Positions 34,473 to 42,147 of a stretch of 49,261 nt of DNA are shown in pieces. This stretch comes from Streptomyces specialis (GTDB lineage Bacteria; Actinomycetota; Actinomycetes; Streptomycetales; Streptomycetaceae). How positions within the stretch are numbered: the first letter of the stretch is position 1; each line of letters opens with the position of its first letter. The notes below the pieces were generated by a model. The model had not been told where the DNA came from, searched no databases, and saw nothing but the letters and a program-made list of their open reading frames with translations. The DNA is taken from NCBI RefSeq assembly GCF_001493375.1, contig NZ_LN929763.1, positions 1 through 49,261 on the forward strand. The letters run 5' to 3'. A program made the translations under genes and the position numbers.

Positions 34473-35000
34473 ATGACGGCCATCACGCGGGTCCTCGGCG
34501 ACATCACCGAACAGCGGGTGGACGCGGTGGTCAACGCCGCCAACTCCTCGCTGCTGGGCGGCGGCGGAGTGGACGGCGCCATCCACCGCGCGGGCGGCCC
34601 CGAGATCCTCGCCGAGTGCCGCGCCCTGCGCGCCGGGCGCTACGGCGACGGCCTGCCGACCGGGCAGGCGGTCGCCACCACCGCCGGACGGCTCCCCGCC
34701 CGCTGGGTGATCCACACCGTCGGCCCCGTCCACACCCCCCACGAGGACAGATCCGCGCTGCTCGCCTCCTGCTACCGCGAGTCGCTGCGCGTCGCGGCCG
34801 GCCTGGGCGCCGCCACCGTGGCCTTCCCCGCCGTCTCCGCCGGTGTCTACGGATGGCCCATGGACGACGCCGCCCGCATCGCGGTGGAGACCGTCCGCGC
34901 CGCCGTCGCGGCCGACGACCGCTTCACCGAGATCCGCTTCGTCCTCTTCGGCGAGCGGGCCTACCGGGCCTTCGGGGACGCCGGGCTTCCCGGGATCTGA
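34473..35000 (+). CDS. Macrodomain protein (O-acetyl-ADP-ribose deacetylase type)
   Basis: A 175-aa single macrodomain that binds ADP-ribose and probably deacetylates O-acetyl-ADP-ribose or removes ADP-ribose (YmdB/MacroD type). Conserved sites: [20 protein letters not shown] with the Asp of GDIT and the NAAN loop, [16 protein letters not shown] (diphosphate/catalytic loop), and [15 protein letters not shown] (the second binding loop SxGVYG). [14 protein letters not shown] lies between. The ATG at 34473 matches the family start; an in-frame ATG at 34464 is also possible. The stop lies 39 bases before the adapter at 35040, so the gene is intact although its right-hand neighbour is uncertain. 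Confidence 0.93.
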   Translation: MTAITRVLGDITEQRVDAVVNAANSSLLGGGGVDGAIHRAGGPEILAECRALRAGRYGDGLPTGQAVATTAGRLPARWVIHTVGPVHTPHEDRSALLASCYRESLRVAAGLGAATVAFPAVSAGVYGWPMDDAARIAVETVRAAVAADDRFTEIRFVLFGERAYRAFGDAGLPGI

Positions 35001-35038
35001 CGGACCGCCATGGCATCATGACGGCGGCCCGCCCACCC

Positions 35039-35094
35039 GTCTCGTATACACATCTGGCGCTGTCGAAGAAGAGGGCTGTGTAGATCTTTGTGGT
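35039..35094 (+). other. Degraded Nextera Read-1 adapter
   Basis: CTCGTATACACATCTGGCGC (mosaic end CTCTTATACACATCT and GACGCTG with errors), TGTCGAAGA, an index-like AGAGGGCT and GTGTAGATCTTTGTGGT follow in the order of the Read-1/S5xx/P5 adapter complement. The duplicate of the DUF4243 3' end starts at once after it. The segment marks a false join between the macrodomain gene and the aldo/keto reductase gene. Confidence 0.85.
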
Positions 35095-35195
35095 AGTCGT
35101 CGGGGTCGGTCAGCTCCACCGCGCGCACCACGGCGCCCAGCGCCAGGCCGTCCCCCGGGTGCGCGGCGGCCACGTCCAGCGCGGTGTCGGCGAGC
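35095..35195. repeat. 101-bp direct repeat of the DUF4243 3' end, left copy
   Basis: Identical to 36194-36294 over 101 bases, in the same orientation and 1099 bases apart. The right copy is the genuine 3' end of the DUF4243 gene. The left copy lies between the adapter and the aldo/keto reductase start and has no gene around it. It looks like an assembler insertion of a short adapter-bearing read. Confidence 0.85.
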
Positions 35196-35207
35196 CGATA
35201 CGACACG

Positions 35208-36176
35208 ATGCAGTACCGGCGGTGCGGACACAGCGGGGTCCTGCTCCCGGCCGTCTCGCTCGGGCTGTGGCACAACTTCGGGGACACCACCCCGCTCGCC
35301 ACCCAGCGCGCCGTCCTGCGCCGCGCCTTCGACCGGGGCGTCACGCACATCGACCTCGCCAACAACTACGGCCCGCCGTACGGATCCGCCGAGGCCAACT
35401 TCGGGACGCTCCTCGCCCAGGACCTCCGCCCCTACCGGGACGAGCTGTTCATCGCCACCAAGGCCGGGTACGACATGTGGCCCGGCCCCTACGGCGAGTT
35501 CGGCTCCCGCAAGTACCTGCTGGCCAGCCTCGACCAGTCGCTGCGCCGGACCGGCCTGGAATACGTGGACGTCTTCTACTCCCACCGCTTCGACCCCGAC
35601 ACGCCGCTGGAGGAGACCCTCGGCGCCCTCGACACCGCCGTGCGGCGCGGCAAGGCCCTCTACGCGGGCATCTCGAACTACCCCGCCGAGCAGCACCGCC
35701 GCGCCGTGGACATCCTGCGCCGCCTCGGCACCCCGCTCCTGATCCACCAGGCCGCCTACAGCATGCTCAACCGCACCCCGGAGGACGGCGTGCTGGACGC
35801 GGTGGGCGACAGCGGCACCGCCCTGATCGCGTACTCGCCCCTCGCCCAGGGCCTGCTCACCGACCGGTACCTGACGGGCGACGTGCCCGCCGACTCCCGG
35901 ATGGCGCTCGGCCACTTCCTGCGACGGGACGCGCTCAGCGACGACGTGCTCCGGGTGCTGCGCGCCCTCGCCGACATCGCCGCCCGGCGCGGGCAGTCCC
36001 TCGCCCAGCTCGCCCTGACCTGGGTGCTGCGCGACCCGCGCGTGGTCTCCGTCCTCGTCGGCGCCTCGGGCGTCGCCCAGCTCGACCAGAACCTGGACGC
36101 CCTCGCCGCCGAGCCGCTCTCCCCGGAGGACCTGGCCGAGATCGACCGCCTCACCTCGGCGGCCGTCACGGGCTGA
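35208..36176 (+). CDS. Aldo/keto reductase, L-glyceraldehyde-3-phosphate reductase-like (YghZ type)
   Basis: A 322-aa NADPH-dependent AKR of the AKR14/YghZ group. It opens MQYRRCGHSGVLLPAVSLGL and HNFGD. The catalytic tetrad is visible: Asp and Tyr in DLANNYGPPYGSAE, Lys in ELFIATKAGYDMWPGPYG, and His in VFYSHRFDPDTP. The nicotinamide/phosphate loop contains LIHQAAYSMLNRTPE, ALIAYSPLAQGLLTDRYLTG and SVLVGASGVAQLDQNL. The ATG at 35208 is only 13 bases after the artefactual direct repeat, so the promoter shown upstream is not the real one. YghZ detoxifies methylglyoxal and reduces L-glyceraldehyde 3-phosphate. Confidence 0.92.
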   Translation: MQYRRCGHSGVLLPAVSLGLWHNFGDTTPLATQRAVLRRAFDRGVTHIDLANNYGPPYGSAEANFGTLLAQDLRPYRDELFIATKAGYDMWPGPYGEFGSRKYLLASLDQSLRRTGLEYVDVFYSHRFDPDTPLEETLGALDTAVRRGKALYAGISNYPAEQHRRAVDILRRLGTPLLIHQAAYSMLNRTPEDGVLDAVGDSGTALIAYSPLAQGLLTDRYLTGDVPADSRMALGHFLRRDALSDDVLRVLRALADIAARRGQSLAQLALTWVLRDPRVVSVLVGASGVAQLDQNLDALAAEPLSPEDLAEIDRLTSAAVTG

Positions 36177-36191
36177 CCGGGGCCCGCGCCC

Positions 36192-37256
36192 TCAGTCGTC
36201 GGGGTCGGTCAGCTCCACCGCGCGCACCACGGCGCCCAGCGCCAGGCCGTCCCCCGGGTGCGCGGCGGCCACGTCCAGCGCGGTGTCGGCGAGCTTGATG
36301 GCGTGCGCGTCGCCGGGCGCCGCCGCCCGGTCGAACAGCTCCTCCGCCGTCGCCCCGCCCGTCCCGGCCGGTTCGCGCGGCCCGTCGGCCGGGGCGTAGG
36401 CGGCGACCACACCCGCGCTCGCCGCCCAGGCGGCGGCCAGGCTCTGCGCCCACAAGGCGCGCGGCAGCGCGGGCAGGACGCGCAGCACGGCGTGGGGCGC
36501 GGTCGCCGCGTGCCCCAGCATCACCGGCTCGCCGTGCGCGTGCGTCGCGTAGTAGCCGGTCGCGGCGCGCACCAGCCCCTCCAGCCGCGCGCGGGCCGCG
36601 TCCGGGTCCGTTCCGCCGCCGGGCCCGGCCCAGGCGGGCAGCCGGGTGATCTGGCCCAGCCGGTGGACGATCCCGCCGGACCGGTCCGGCACCGGCTCCA
36701 CCGCGCGCAGCGCCGCCCGGGCGGCGGCCGGGGCCGGCCCCGGGACGATCCCGGCCGGCAGCGGCTGGTACCGGGCCGCCCCGTACCCGAGGCCGTGCGC
36801 CAGCTCCGCGACCCGGGGCGCCGTCCCGTCCCCGGCCAGCAGGACCCGCACGGCGTGCCCCACGCGGATCACCGGATGCGTGGCGCCGGCGGCGATGCCC
36901 GGCAGCAGCCGGGGCCACCACTCGGCCAGCACCTCGCGCCAGGGCTGTTCGGCCAGCCGCTCCCCGAAGTACGCGGTCCAGTCGGCGAGATGGCGGGGGT
37001 CGCCGAGAGCCTGGCGCCAGTTCTCCCCGGTGATCCGGCCGTGGGGCGCGGGCCGTTCCTCCAGCCGCGCCCGGTAGGCGTCCAGCCAGCGGTGCACCCT
37101 TGCCCCCTGCCCGTGGCGGACCAGGGCCTCGACGGCCATGGGCGCGTGGTTGCTGAGCCACCCCCGGAACTCCGGGCCGGTGGCGTGCAGCCGCAGCAGC
37201 GCCTCGTCGAGCGTGCCGTCCGTGTCGTGTGCGTCGTTCGTGCCGTTGTCGCGCAT
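36192..37256 (-). CDS. Questin oxidase-like protein (DUF4243)
   Basis: A 354-aa protein of the DUF4243/questin oxidase family. It opens TLDEALLRLHATGPEFRGWL then SNHAPMAVEALVRHGQG, and contains LADWTAYFGERLAEQPWREV, THPVIRVGHAVRVL, RYQPLPAG and ATHPYL-like segments, ending LADTALDVAAAHPGDGLALG. The His residues of NHAPMA, THPVIRVGHA and AHGEP suggest metal or cofactor binding. Fungal relatives perform Baeyer-Villiger-type ring opening in geodin synthesis, but bacterial members are mostly uncharacterised. The start at 37256 fits the family and lies just upstream of the acidic N-terminus. Its 3' end is duplicated at 35095-35195. Confidence 0.83.
   Translation of the reverse strand: MRDNGTNDAHDTDGTLDEALLRLHATGPEFRGWLSNHAPMAVEALVRHGQGARVHRWLDAYRARLEERPAPHGRITGENWRQALGDPRHLADWTAYFGERLAEQPWREVLAEWWPRLLPGIAAGATHPVIRVGHAVRVLLAGDGTAPRVAELAHGLGYGAARYQPLPAGIVPGPAPAAARAALRAVEPVPDRSGGIVHRLGQITRLPAWAGPGGGTDPDAARARLEGLVRAATGYYATHAHGEPVMLGHAATAPHAVLRVLPALPRALWAQSLAAAWAASAGVVAAYAPADGPREPAGTGGATAEELFDRAAAPGDAHAIKLADTALDVAAAHPGDGLALGAVVRAVELTDPDD
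36194..36294. repeat. 101-bp direct repeat, right (genuine) copy
   Basis: The stop codon and last 99 coding bases of the DUF4243 gene, repeated exactly at 35095-35195. This copy is continuous with the rest of its gene and is the genuine one. Confidence 0.85.
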
Positions 37257-37350
37257 GCCCCCGACGCTAGGCGCGCCGCGCGGTCCGCCGTAACCGTCCC
37301 CGGACGCGGGCCCCTGCCCCGATCGGCCTAGGTCGTCGGCCCTCCGGCCA

Positions 37351-37920
37351 CTACGGGCGGCGGCCCAGCAGCGCCACCAGGCGGTCCTGCGGCCGGGCCT
37401 CGTCACCCACCCGGACCGGCGGGTCGAACAGCCCGGAGTCCTGCCAGCCGTCGATCTGCGACTCGGCGAACCCCAGCTCGGACGCGACGAGTTCGCCGTC
37501 CAGCGCGTCGTCCGCGCCGATGCCTTGGGCCAGGTCCCAGGCGTGGACGGTCAGATCGAGGGTCATCTGCCGCAGATAGTCCGTCGCGGGCGTCAGCCCG
37601 GAGCCGGTGTGCACGGGCGCGTCCAGCGCGCCCGGCCGGTGGAACGCCCCGCGCGACGCCGCCGCCGCGGCGGCCCAGGCGCCCGCCGGATCGTCCCCCA
37701 GCACATCACCGTCGAATCGGTCGCCCACCTCGTCCAGCGACGCCCCGCGCAGCAGCCACGGCGCCCAGAGCTGCTCCCCGGTGACATGGCCGACCAGATC
37801 CCGCACCGACCACTCGGTGCACGGCGTCGGCGCGTCCCACTGGCCGTCCCCGACCCGCTGCACCCGGTGGCCGAACTCGTCCAGCGCGCGATCGAAGCTG
37901 TCGAGCAGTTCCAGTTCCAT
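37351..37920 (-). CDS. Mycothiol-dependent maleylpyruvate isomerase-like protein (TIGR03086/DinB)
   Basis: A 189-aa DinB-fold protein. The opening MELELLDSFDRALDEFGHRV is followed by PTPCTEWSVRDLVGHVTGEQ, which carries the His of the metal site, then DLTVHAWDLAQGIGADDALD with the second His pair. These are the hallmarks of actinobacterial mycothiol-dependent enzymes. The family uses mycothiol as cofactor for isomerisation or detoxification; the substrate here is unknown. The ATG at 37920 is preferred over one at 37935 because the family begins at MELELLDSF. It lies 39 bases downstream of lutC on the same strand, so it may be the last gene of the lactate operon. Confidence 0.83.
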   Translation of the reverse strand: MELELLDSFDRALDEFGHRVQRVGDGQWDAPTPCTEWSVRDLVGHVTGEQLWAPWLLRGASLDEVGDRFDGDVLGDDPAGAWAAAAAASRGAFHRPGALDAPVHTGSGLTPATDYLRQMTLDLTVHAWDLAQGIGADDALDGELVASELGFAESQIDGWQDSGLFDPPVRVGDEARPQDRLVALLGRRP

Positions 37921-37959
37921 GCGGCATCCCACCAAAGTCCGTCGAGGGCGTCGAATCCG

Positions 37960-38598
37960 CTACATACCGGCCAGGATCACTTCCAGCGTACGCGGACCGT
38001 GCACACCCTCAACCCGGGAGAGTTCGATGTCGCTCGTCGCCGAGGGGCCGGAGATCCACGTCAGCGGCCGGCGCGGGTCCAGCCGCCCCAGCGCCTCCGG
38101 CACCGAGTCCACCACCTGATCCGGCACCCGCACCACGCAGACGTGGTGGTCCGGCACCAGTGTGACACGCCGCCGCCCCTGCCCCGGGCCGCCGTCGAGG
38201 ACGATCGTCCCGGTCTCGGCGACGGCCACCGCGCAGCCGGTGACGATACTGTCGCAGGCGTCGAGATCACGCGGCGTCTGCCCGGCCGCGTCCGCGACCC
38301 ACTCCGGCGCGCCCGTCTCCGGCAGCCACCCGGCCGGCAGCCCGGCGGGCACCACCACCCGGCGGGTGCCCCGCGCGGCCAGCAGCCGCCCGATCAGCTC
38401 CGGCACCCCCGCGCCGTCCGTCCGGTGCACCACCGCCCGGTAGTCCGCCAGGTGCTCCGCCAGCGTCGCGACCGGATCGGCGGGGGGGTGGGCGCGCGCA
38501 TAGGCGCGGGGCACCGGCGCGCCGCCCGGCGTCCCCCCGGCCGGAACGCCCGCCAGCGCCCGCCGCACCCGGCGCAGCACCTCCTCCCGGCCGCTCAC
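37960..38598 (-). CDS. lutC: LutC, lactate utilisation protein C (LUD domain)
   Basis: A 212-aa LUD-domain protein, third component of the LutABC L-lactate oxidase system. It opens SGREEVLRRVRRALAGVP and shows DCIVTGC-like DACDSIVTGCAVAVAETGT, LVPDHHVCVVRVPDQVVDS and ISGPSATSDIELSRVEGVHG at the C-terminus, the standard LutC ending. The GTG at 38598 overlaps the lutB stop (38595-38597) as GTGA, so translation is coupled. The three proteins together oxidise L-lactate to pyruvate using Fe-S clusters, supporting growth on lactate. The gene itself is complete, but the lutB body directly upstream is disrupted by an assembly artefact. Confidence 0.9.
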   Translation of the reverse strand: MSGREEVLRRVRRALAGVPAGGTPGGAPVPRAYARAHPPADPVATLAEHLADYRAVVHRTDGAGVPELIGRLLAARGTRRVVVPAGLPAGWLPETGAPEWVADAAGQTPRDLDACDSIVTGCAVAVAETGTIVLDGGPGQGRRRVTLVPDHHVCVVRVPDQVVDSVPEALGRLDPRRPLTWISGPSATSDIELSRVEGVHGPRTLEVILAGM

Positions 38599-38729
38599 CG
38601 CGCGCCCCCCTCGTCGCCGCGCGAACGCCGCCACCAGTCGCGGAACGACTCCGCCGGGACCGGCGGCAGATCGCGCGTGGCGGTCCAGGCGCGGCCCGGC
38701 CCCGGCAGCCGCCGCCGGGGCTGGACGCG
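38595..38729 (-). pseudogene. lutB: lutB 3' fragment (C-terminal 44 codons)
   Basis: The frame before the stop at 38595 reads RAWTATRDLPPVPAESFRD and WWRRSRG, the typical LutB tail, and overlaps the lutC start by 3 bases. Upstream the sequence dissolves into a G-run and adapter remnants (38730-38901). The rest of lutB is at 40231-41238. About 100 codons between the two pieces, which in LutB include the second cysteine cluster, are missing from the assembly. The gene is broken in the contig, not necessarily in the organism. Confidence 0.8.
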
Positions 38730-38901
38730 GCGGGGGGGCGCGGGCGGGGGGGGGGGGGACCGCACCCCCCGGGGCGGGTCCCTTACACATCCGTCGCCCG
38801 CCGCGCAGACGGGCTGGCGGCGGTAGCGTAGCGGCTGGCTAGCGCACAACAAGTGCAACACGGTAGACCCGCTGTTGCGAAGCGTCAGGGGTGTATAAGG
38901 G
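38730..38901. other. G-run, adapter remnants and noise
   Basis: A run of 14 G with a few other bases (38730-38770) is followed by CCCTTACACATCCGTCGCC, which resembles a damaged mosaic end and Read-1 adapter. About 70 bases of unplaced sequence follow, then AGCGTCAGGGGTGTATAAGG (38881-38900), a mosaic-end sequence in the opposite direction. No gene can be assigned. It separates the lutB tail from the artefactual inverted copy. Confidence 0.85.
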
Positions 38902-38928
38902 ACGTCCGCCCGGCGGAAGGACGGTGGG

Positions 38929-39681
38929 ATGCGGGTCGCGCTCTTCATCACCTGCGTCAACGACGCGCTCTATCCGCGCACCGGCCGGGCGGTCGTCGCG
39001 CTGCTGGAGCGGCTGGGGGTGCGGGTGGAGTTCCCCGAGGAGCAGTCGTGCTGCGGGCAGCCCCAGTACAACACCGGCTACCGGCACGAGACCGAGCCGC
39101 TGGCGCGCCGGTTCGCGCGGGCCTTCGACGGCTACGACCACGTGGTGACGCCGTCCGGGTCGTGCGCGGCGATGGTGCGGGAGAACTATCCCCGGCTCGG
39201 CGCGCGGGCGGCGGCGGAGGGACGCGGGAACGGGCTGGCCGAGGCCGTGGCGGCGGTGGCGCCCCGGACGCTGGAGCTGACTGAGTTCCTGGTGGACGTG
39301 CTGGGGGTGACGGACGTCGGCGCGTACTACCCGCACACCGTGACGTACCACCCGACCTGCCACGGGCTGCGCGCGCTGCGGCTGGGCGACCGGCCGCGCC
39401 GTCTGCTGCGGGCGGTGCGGGGGCTGGAACTGGTCGAGCTGCCGGGCGCGGAGGAGTGCTGCGGCTTCGGGGGGACGTTCGCGGTGAAGAACGCGGCGGT
39501 CTCGGCGGCCATGGGCGCGGACAAGGCCCGGAGCATCACCGGCACGGGCGCGGCGGCGGTCTGCACGGTGGACAACTCCTGCGGGACGCACATCGGCGGC
39601 ACGCTGTCCCGTCTCGGTTCGGCGGTCCGTGCGGTGCACCTCGCGGAGATTCTGGCGAGCACGGAGGAGCGGCCGTGGTGA
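38929..39681 (+). CDS. lutA: LutA, lactate utilisation protein A; inverted copy with intact motifs
   Basis: A 250-aa CCG-domain protein. Both Fe-S/heterodisulfide reductase-like cysteine motifs are intact: EEQSCCGQPQYNTGY (first) and GAEECCGFGGTFAVKNAAVS (second), with YHPTCHGLRALRLGD between. LutA oxidises L-lactate together with LutB and LutC. GGAAGGAC lies before the ATG at 38929. The orientation and location are artefactual, since this is the left arm of the inverted repeat, but the sequence here keeps the conserved Cys that the right copy has lost. It therefore probably gives the better version of the gene. The stop overlaps the lutB start (GTGA). Confidence 0.85.
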   Translation: MRVALFITCVNDALYPRTGRAVVALLERLGVRVEFPEEQSCCGQPQYNTGYRHETEPLARRFARAFDGYDHVVTPSGSCAAMVRENYPRLGARAAAEGRGNGLAEAVAAVAPRTLELTEFLVDVLGVTDVGAYYPHTVTYHPTCHGLRALRLGDRPRRLLRAVRGLELVELPGAEECCGFGGTFAVKNAAVSAAMGADKARSITGTGAAAVCTVDNSCGTHIGGTLSRLGSAVRAVHLAEILASTEERPW

Positions 39682-40231
39682 GCGGCCGGGCCGGAGGTGT
39701 TCCGCTGGGGATGCCCGCGTTCCCCCGGGCCGCCGAGGCGGCCACCGGGGACGCGCGGCTGCGGGCCAATCTGCGGCACGCCACGCACACGATCCGCGAC
39801 AAGCGGGCCCGCGCGGTGGCGGAGCTGCCCGACTGGGCGGAGCTGCGCGCGGCGGGCGCGGCCGTGAAGGACCGGACGCTGCGTCATCTCGATCACTATC
39901 TGGAGCGTCTCGAACGCGAGGTCACCGCCGCGGGTGGCCAGGTGCACTGGGCGGCCGACGCGGCGGAGGCCAACCGGATCGTGACCGGGCTGGTCCTGGC
40001 GACCGGCGAGCGCGAGGTCGTCAAGGTCAAGTCCATGGTGACGCAGGAGATCGGGCTGAACGCGGCGCTGGCCGAGGCCGGGATCCGGGCGGACGAAACG
40101 GATCTGGCCGAGCTGATCGTGCAGTTGGGCGACGATCTGCCGTCCCACATCCTGGTCCCGGCGATCCACCGGAACCGGGGAGAGATCCGCGACATCTTCC
40201 GCGCGCGCATGGGCGACCGGGGCCGGCCCGC
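39678..40231 (+). pseudogene. lutB: lutB 5' fragment in the inverted copy
   Basis: The first 184 codons of lutB from a GTG at 39678 (overlapping the lutA stop): LGMPAFPRAAEAATGDARLR, RANLRHATHTIRDKRARAV, VVKVKSMVTQEIGLNAAL, DLAELIVQLGDDLPSHILVP and RDIFRARMGDRGRPA. At 40231 the sequence switches into the reverse complement of the same gene within a palindromic GGGCCGGCCC. It is a duplicate of 40685-41238 and adds no information. Confidence 0.85.
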
Positions 40232-41238
40232 TCGTACACCGGGCACACGTTCAGGCAGGCCGAGCAGCGGATGCAGCGCAGCGCCTGGCGGCCCACGGTG
40301 TCGGCGAGCGCGTCGCTGCGGCCGTTGTCCAGCAGGACCAGATGGAACGCGCGCGGCCCGTCGTCGTCCGAGGTGCCGGTCCACATCGACGTGTAGGGGT
40401 TCATCCGTTCGGCGGTCGAGGAACGCGGCAGGAGCTGGAGGAAGATCTCCAGGTCCCGCCAGGTCGGCACCACCTTCTCGATGCCGACCACCGAGATCAG
40501 CGTCTCGGGCAGCGTCAGGCACATCCGCCCGTTGCCCTCGGACTCCACGACGACCAGGGTGCCGGTCTCGGCGACCATGAAGTTGGCGCCGGAGATGCCC
40601 ACCTTCGCGTCGAGGAACTTGGTCCGCAGATGCAGCCTGGCCGCCTCGGCGAGGTCGGCCGGGTCGTCCGTCAGACCCTCGGGCGCGGGCCGGCCCCGGT
40701 CGCCCATGCGCGCGCGGAAGATGTCGCGGATCTCTCCCCGGTTCCGGTGGATCGCCGGGACCAGGATGTGGGACGGCAGATCGTCGCCCAACTGCACGAT
40801 CAGCTCGGCCAGATCCGTTTCGTCCGCCCGGATCCCGGCCTCGGCCAGCGCCGCGTTCAGCCCGATCTCCTGCGTCACCATGGACTTGACCTTGACGACC
40901 TCGCGCTCGCCGGTCGCCAGGACCAGCCCGGTCACGATCCGGTTGGCCTCCGCCGCGTCGGCCGCCCAGTGCACCTGGCCACCCGCGGCGGTGACCTCGC
41001 GTTCGAGACGCTCCAGATAGTGATCGAGATGACGCAGCGTCCGGTCCTTCACGGCCGCGCCCGCCGCGCGCAGCTCCGCCCAGTCGGGCAGCTCCGCCAC
41101 CGCGCGGGCCCGCTTGTCGCGGATCGTGTGCGTGGCGTGCCGCAGATTGGCCCGCAGCCGCGCGTCCCCGGTGGCCGCCTCGGCGGCCCGGGGGAACGCG
41201 GGCATCCCCAGCGGAACACCTCCGGCCCGGCCGCTCAC
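40231..41238 (-). CDS. lutB: LutB, lactate utilisation iron-sulfur protein, 3' truncated by assembly
   Basis: About 336 codons of the LUD/4Fe-4S subunit of the L-lactate oxidase complex. After the LUD domain (KVKSMVTQEIGLNAALAEAG, AETGTLVVVESEGNGRMCL, TSDDDGPRAFHLVLLDNGRS) the first ferredoxin cluster reads ALRCIRCSACLNVCPVYE. There the sequence turns into the reverse complement of its own gene. The expected second cluster and linker are missing, and the tail is found at 38595-38729. The GTG start at 41238 overlaps the lutA stop. Full-length family members are about 480 residues, which makes the missing piece about 100 residues. This right-hand copy joins to the unique spacer 40232-40684 and is the genuine orientation. 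Confidence 0.87.
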
Positions 41239-42035
41239 CACGGCCGCTCCTCCGTGCTCGCCAGAATCTCCGCGAGGTGCACCGCACGGACCGCCGAACC
41301 GAGACGGGACAGCGTGCCGCCGATGTGCGTCCCGCAGGAGTTGTCCACCGTGCAGACCGCCGCCGCGCCCGTGCCGGTGATGCTCCGGGCCTTGTCCGCG
41401 CCCATGGCCGCCGAGACCGCCGCGTTCTTCACCGCGAACGTCCCCCCGAAGCCGCAGCACTCCTCCGCGCGCGGCCGCTCGACCGGTCCCGGCCACCGCA
41501 CCGGCCGCAGCGGACGGCGCGGCGGGTCGCCCAGCCGGAGCGCGCGCAGCCGGTGGAAGGTCGGGTGGTACGTCACGGTGTGCGGGTAGTACGCGCCGAC
41601 GTCCGTCACCCCCAGCACGTCCACCAGGAACTCAGTCAGCTCCAGCGTCCGGGGCGCCACCGCCGCCACGGCCTCGGCCAGCCCGTTCCCGCGTCCCTCC
41701 GCCGCCGCCCGCGCGCCGAGCCGGGGATAGTTCTCCCGCACCATCGCCGCGCACGACCCGGACGGCGTCACCACGTGGTCGTAGCCGTCGAAGGCCCGCG
41801 CGAACCGGCGCGCCAGCGGCTCGGTCTCGTGCCGGTAGCCGGTGTTGTACTGGGGCTGCCCGCAGCACGACTGCTCCTCGGGGAACTCCACCCGCACCCC
41901 CAGCCGCTCCAGCAGCGCGACGACCGCCCGGCCGGTGCGCGGATAGAGCGCGTCGTTGACGCAGGTGATGAAGAGCGCGACCCGCATCCCACCGTCCTTC
42001 CGCCGGGCGGCTCTCCCTTATACACCCCTGACGCT
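40685..42035. repeat. Right arm of the 1.35-kb inverted repeat (genuine orientation)
   Basis: Complement of 38881-40231. It contains lutA (minus strand) and the first 185 codons of lutB, and continues without a break into unique lutB sequence at 40232-40684. The outer end at 42012-42035 is a damaged mosaic end and Read-1 adapter (CCCTTATACACCCCTGACGC), so the lutA upstream region is lost. Confidence 0.9.
41235..41987 (-). CDS. lutA: LutA, genuine-orientation copy with a corrupted patch
   Basis: The 250-aa LutA protein in operon order lutA-lutB-lutC. It is identical to the left copy except at 41471-41557, where 12 base differences change the conserved HPTCHGLR to HPTFHRLR and scramble the next 25 residues (RWPGPVERPRAEECCG instead of the family-like RGLELVELPGAEECCG). 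Because the left copy matches the family and the right does not, the right patch probably consists of read errors. The cysteine pairs SCCGQPQ and ECCGFGG are intact. ATG at 41987 has GGAAGGAC 6-13 bases upstream. The promoter is cut off by the adapter at 42012. Confidence 0.85.
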   Translation of the reverse strand: MRVALFITCVNDALYPRTGRAVVALLERLGVRVEFPEEQSCCGQPQYNTGYRHETEPLARRFARAFDGYDHVVTPSGSCAAMVRENYPRLGARAAAEGRGNGLAEAVAAVAPRTLELTEFLVDVLGVTDVGAYYPHTVTYHPTFHRLRALRLGDPPRRPLRPVRWPGPVERPRAEECCGFGGTFAVKNAAVSAAMGADKARSITGTGAAAVCTVDNSCGTHIGGTLSRLGSAVRAVHLAEILASTEERPW

Positions 42036-42146
42036 GTCCACCACTCGCAACTCGGCCTACCAGTTTCGTACGTGAAGCTGTGAAGGCGAAAACCCAGGCC
42101 CACCCCCAACTCTTCGTCGGCGGCATCAAATGGGTAAAGGAGACAG
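42012..42146. other. Back-to-back Nextera adapters joining unrelated fragments
   Basis: 42012-42040 reads as mosaic end and Read-1 complement (TCCCTTATACACCCCTGACGCTG). 42105-42146 reads as Read-1 adapter and mosaic end in the opposite direction (CTTCGTCGGCGGCATCAAA, then GGGTAAAGGAGACAG). About 65 bases of noise lie between. Two inserts facing each other through adapters show that the lut segment and everything right of 42147 were joined artificially. Confidence 0.88.
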
Positions 42147-42147
42147 G

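Larger units (their letters stand above)
38881..40231. repeat. Left arm of a 1.35-kb inverted repeat (lutA-lutB), artefactual copy
   Basis: Reverse-complementary to 40685-42035; a position x pairs with 80916 minus x. Arms agree except for a patch of 12 mismatches at 39359-39445 and a few bases at the adapter boundary. The inner end stops in the self-complementary GGGCCGGCCC and the outer end in the same damaged adapter as the right arm, which indicates a fold-back artefact rather than a chromosomal inversion. Confidence 0.9.

Noticed and set aside
35095..36294. 101-bp direct repeat as transposon or attachment-site duplication
   Set aside because: The left copy is preceded by adapter and has no gene context; no transposase, integrase or tRNA lies near.
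38929..41987. Two divergent lutA genes as a real duplication or invertible element
   Set aside because: Both arms end in damaged transposase-end adapter sequence, the turn lies in a self-complementary 10-mer, and the left arm has no flanking unique sequence. An artefact explains this fully.
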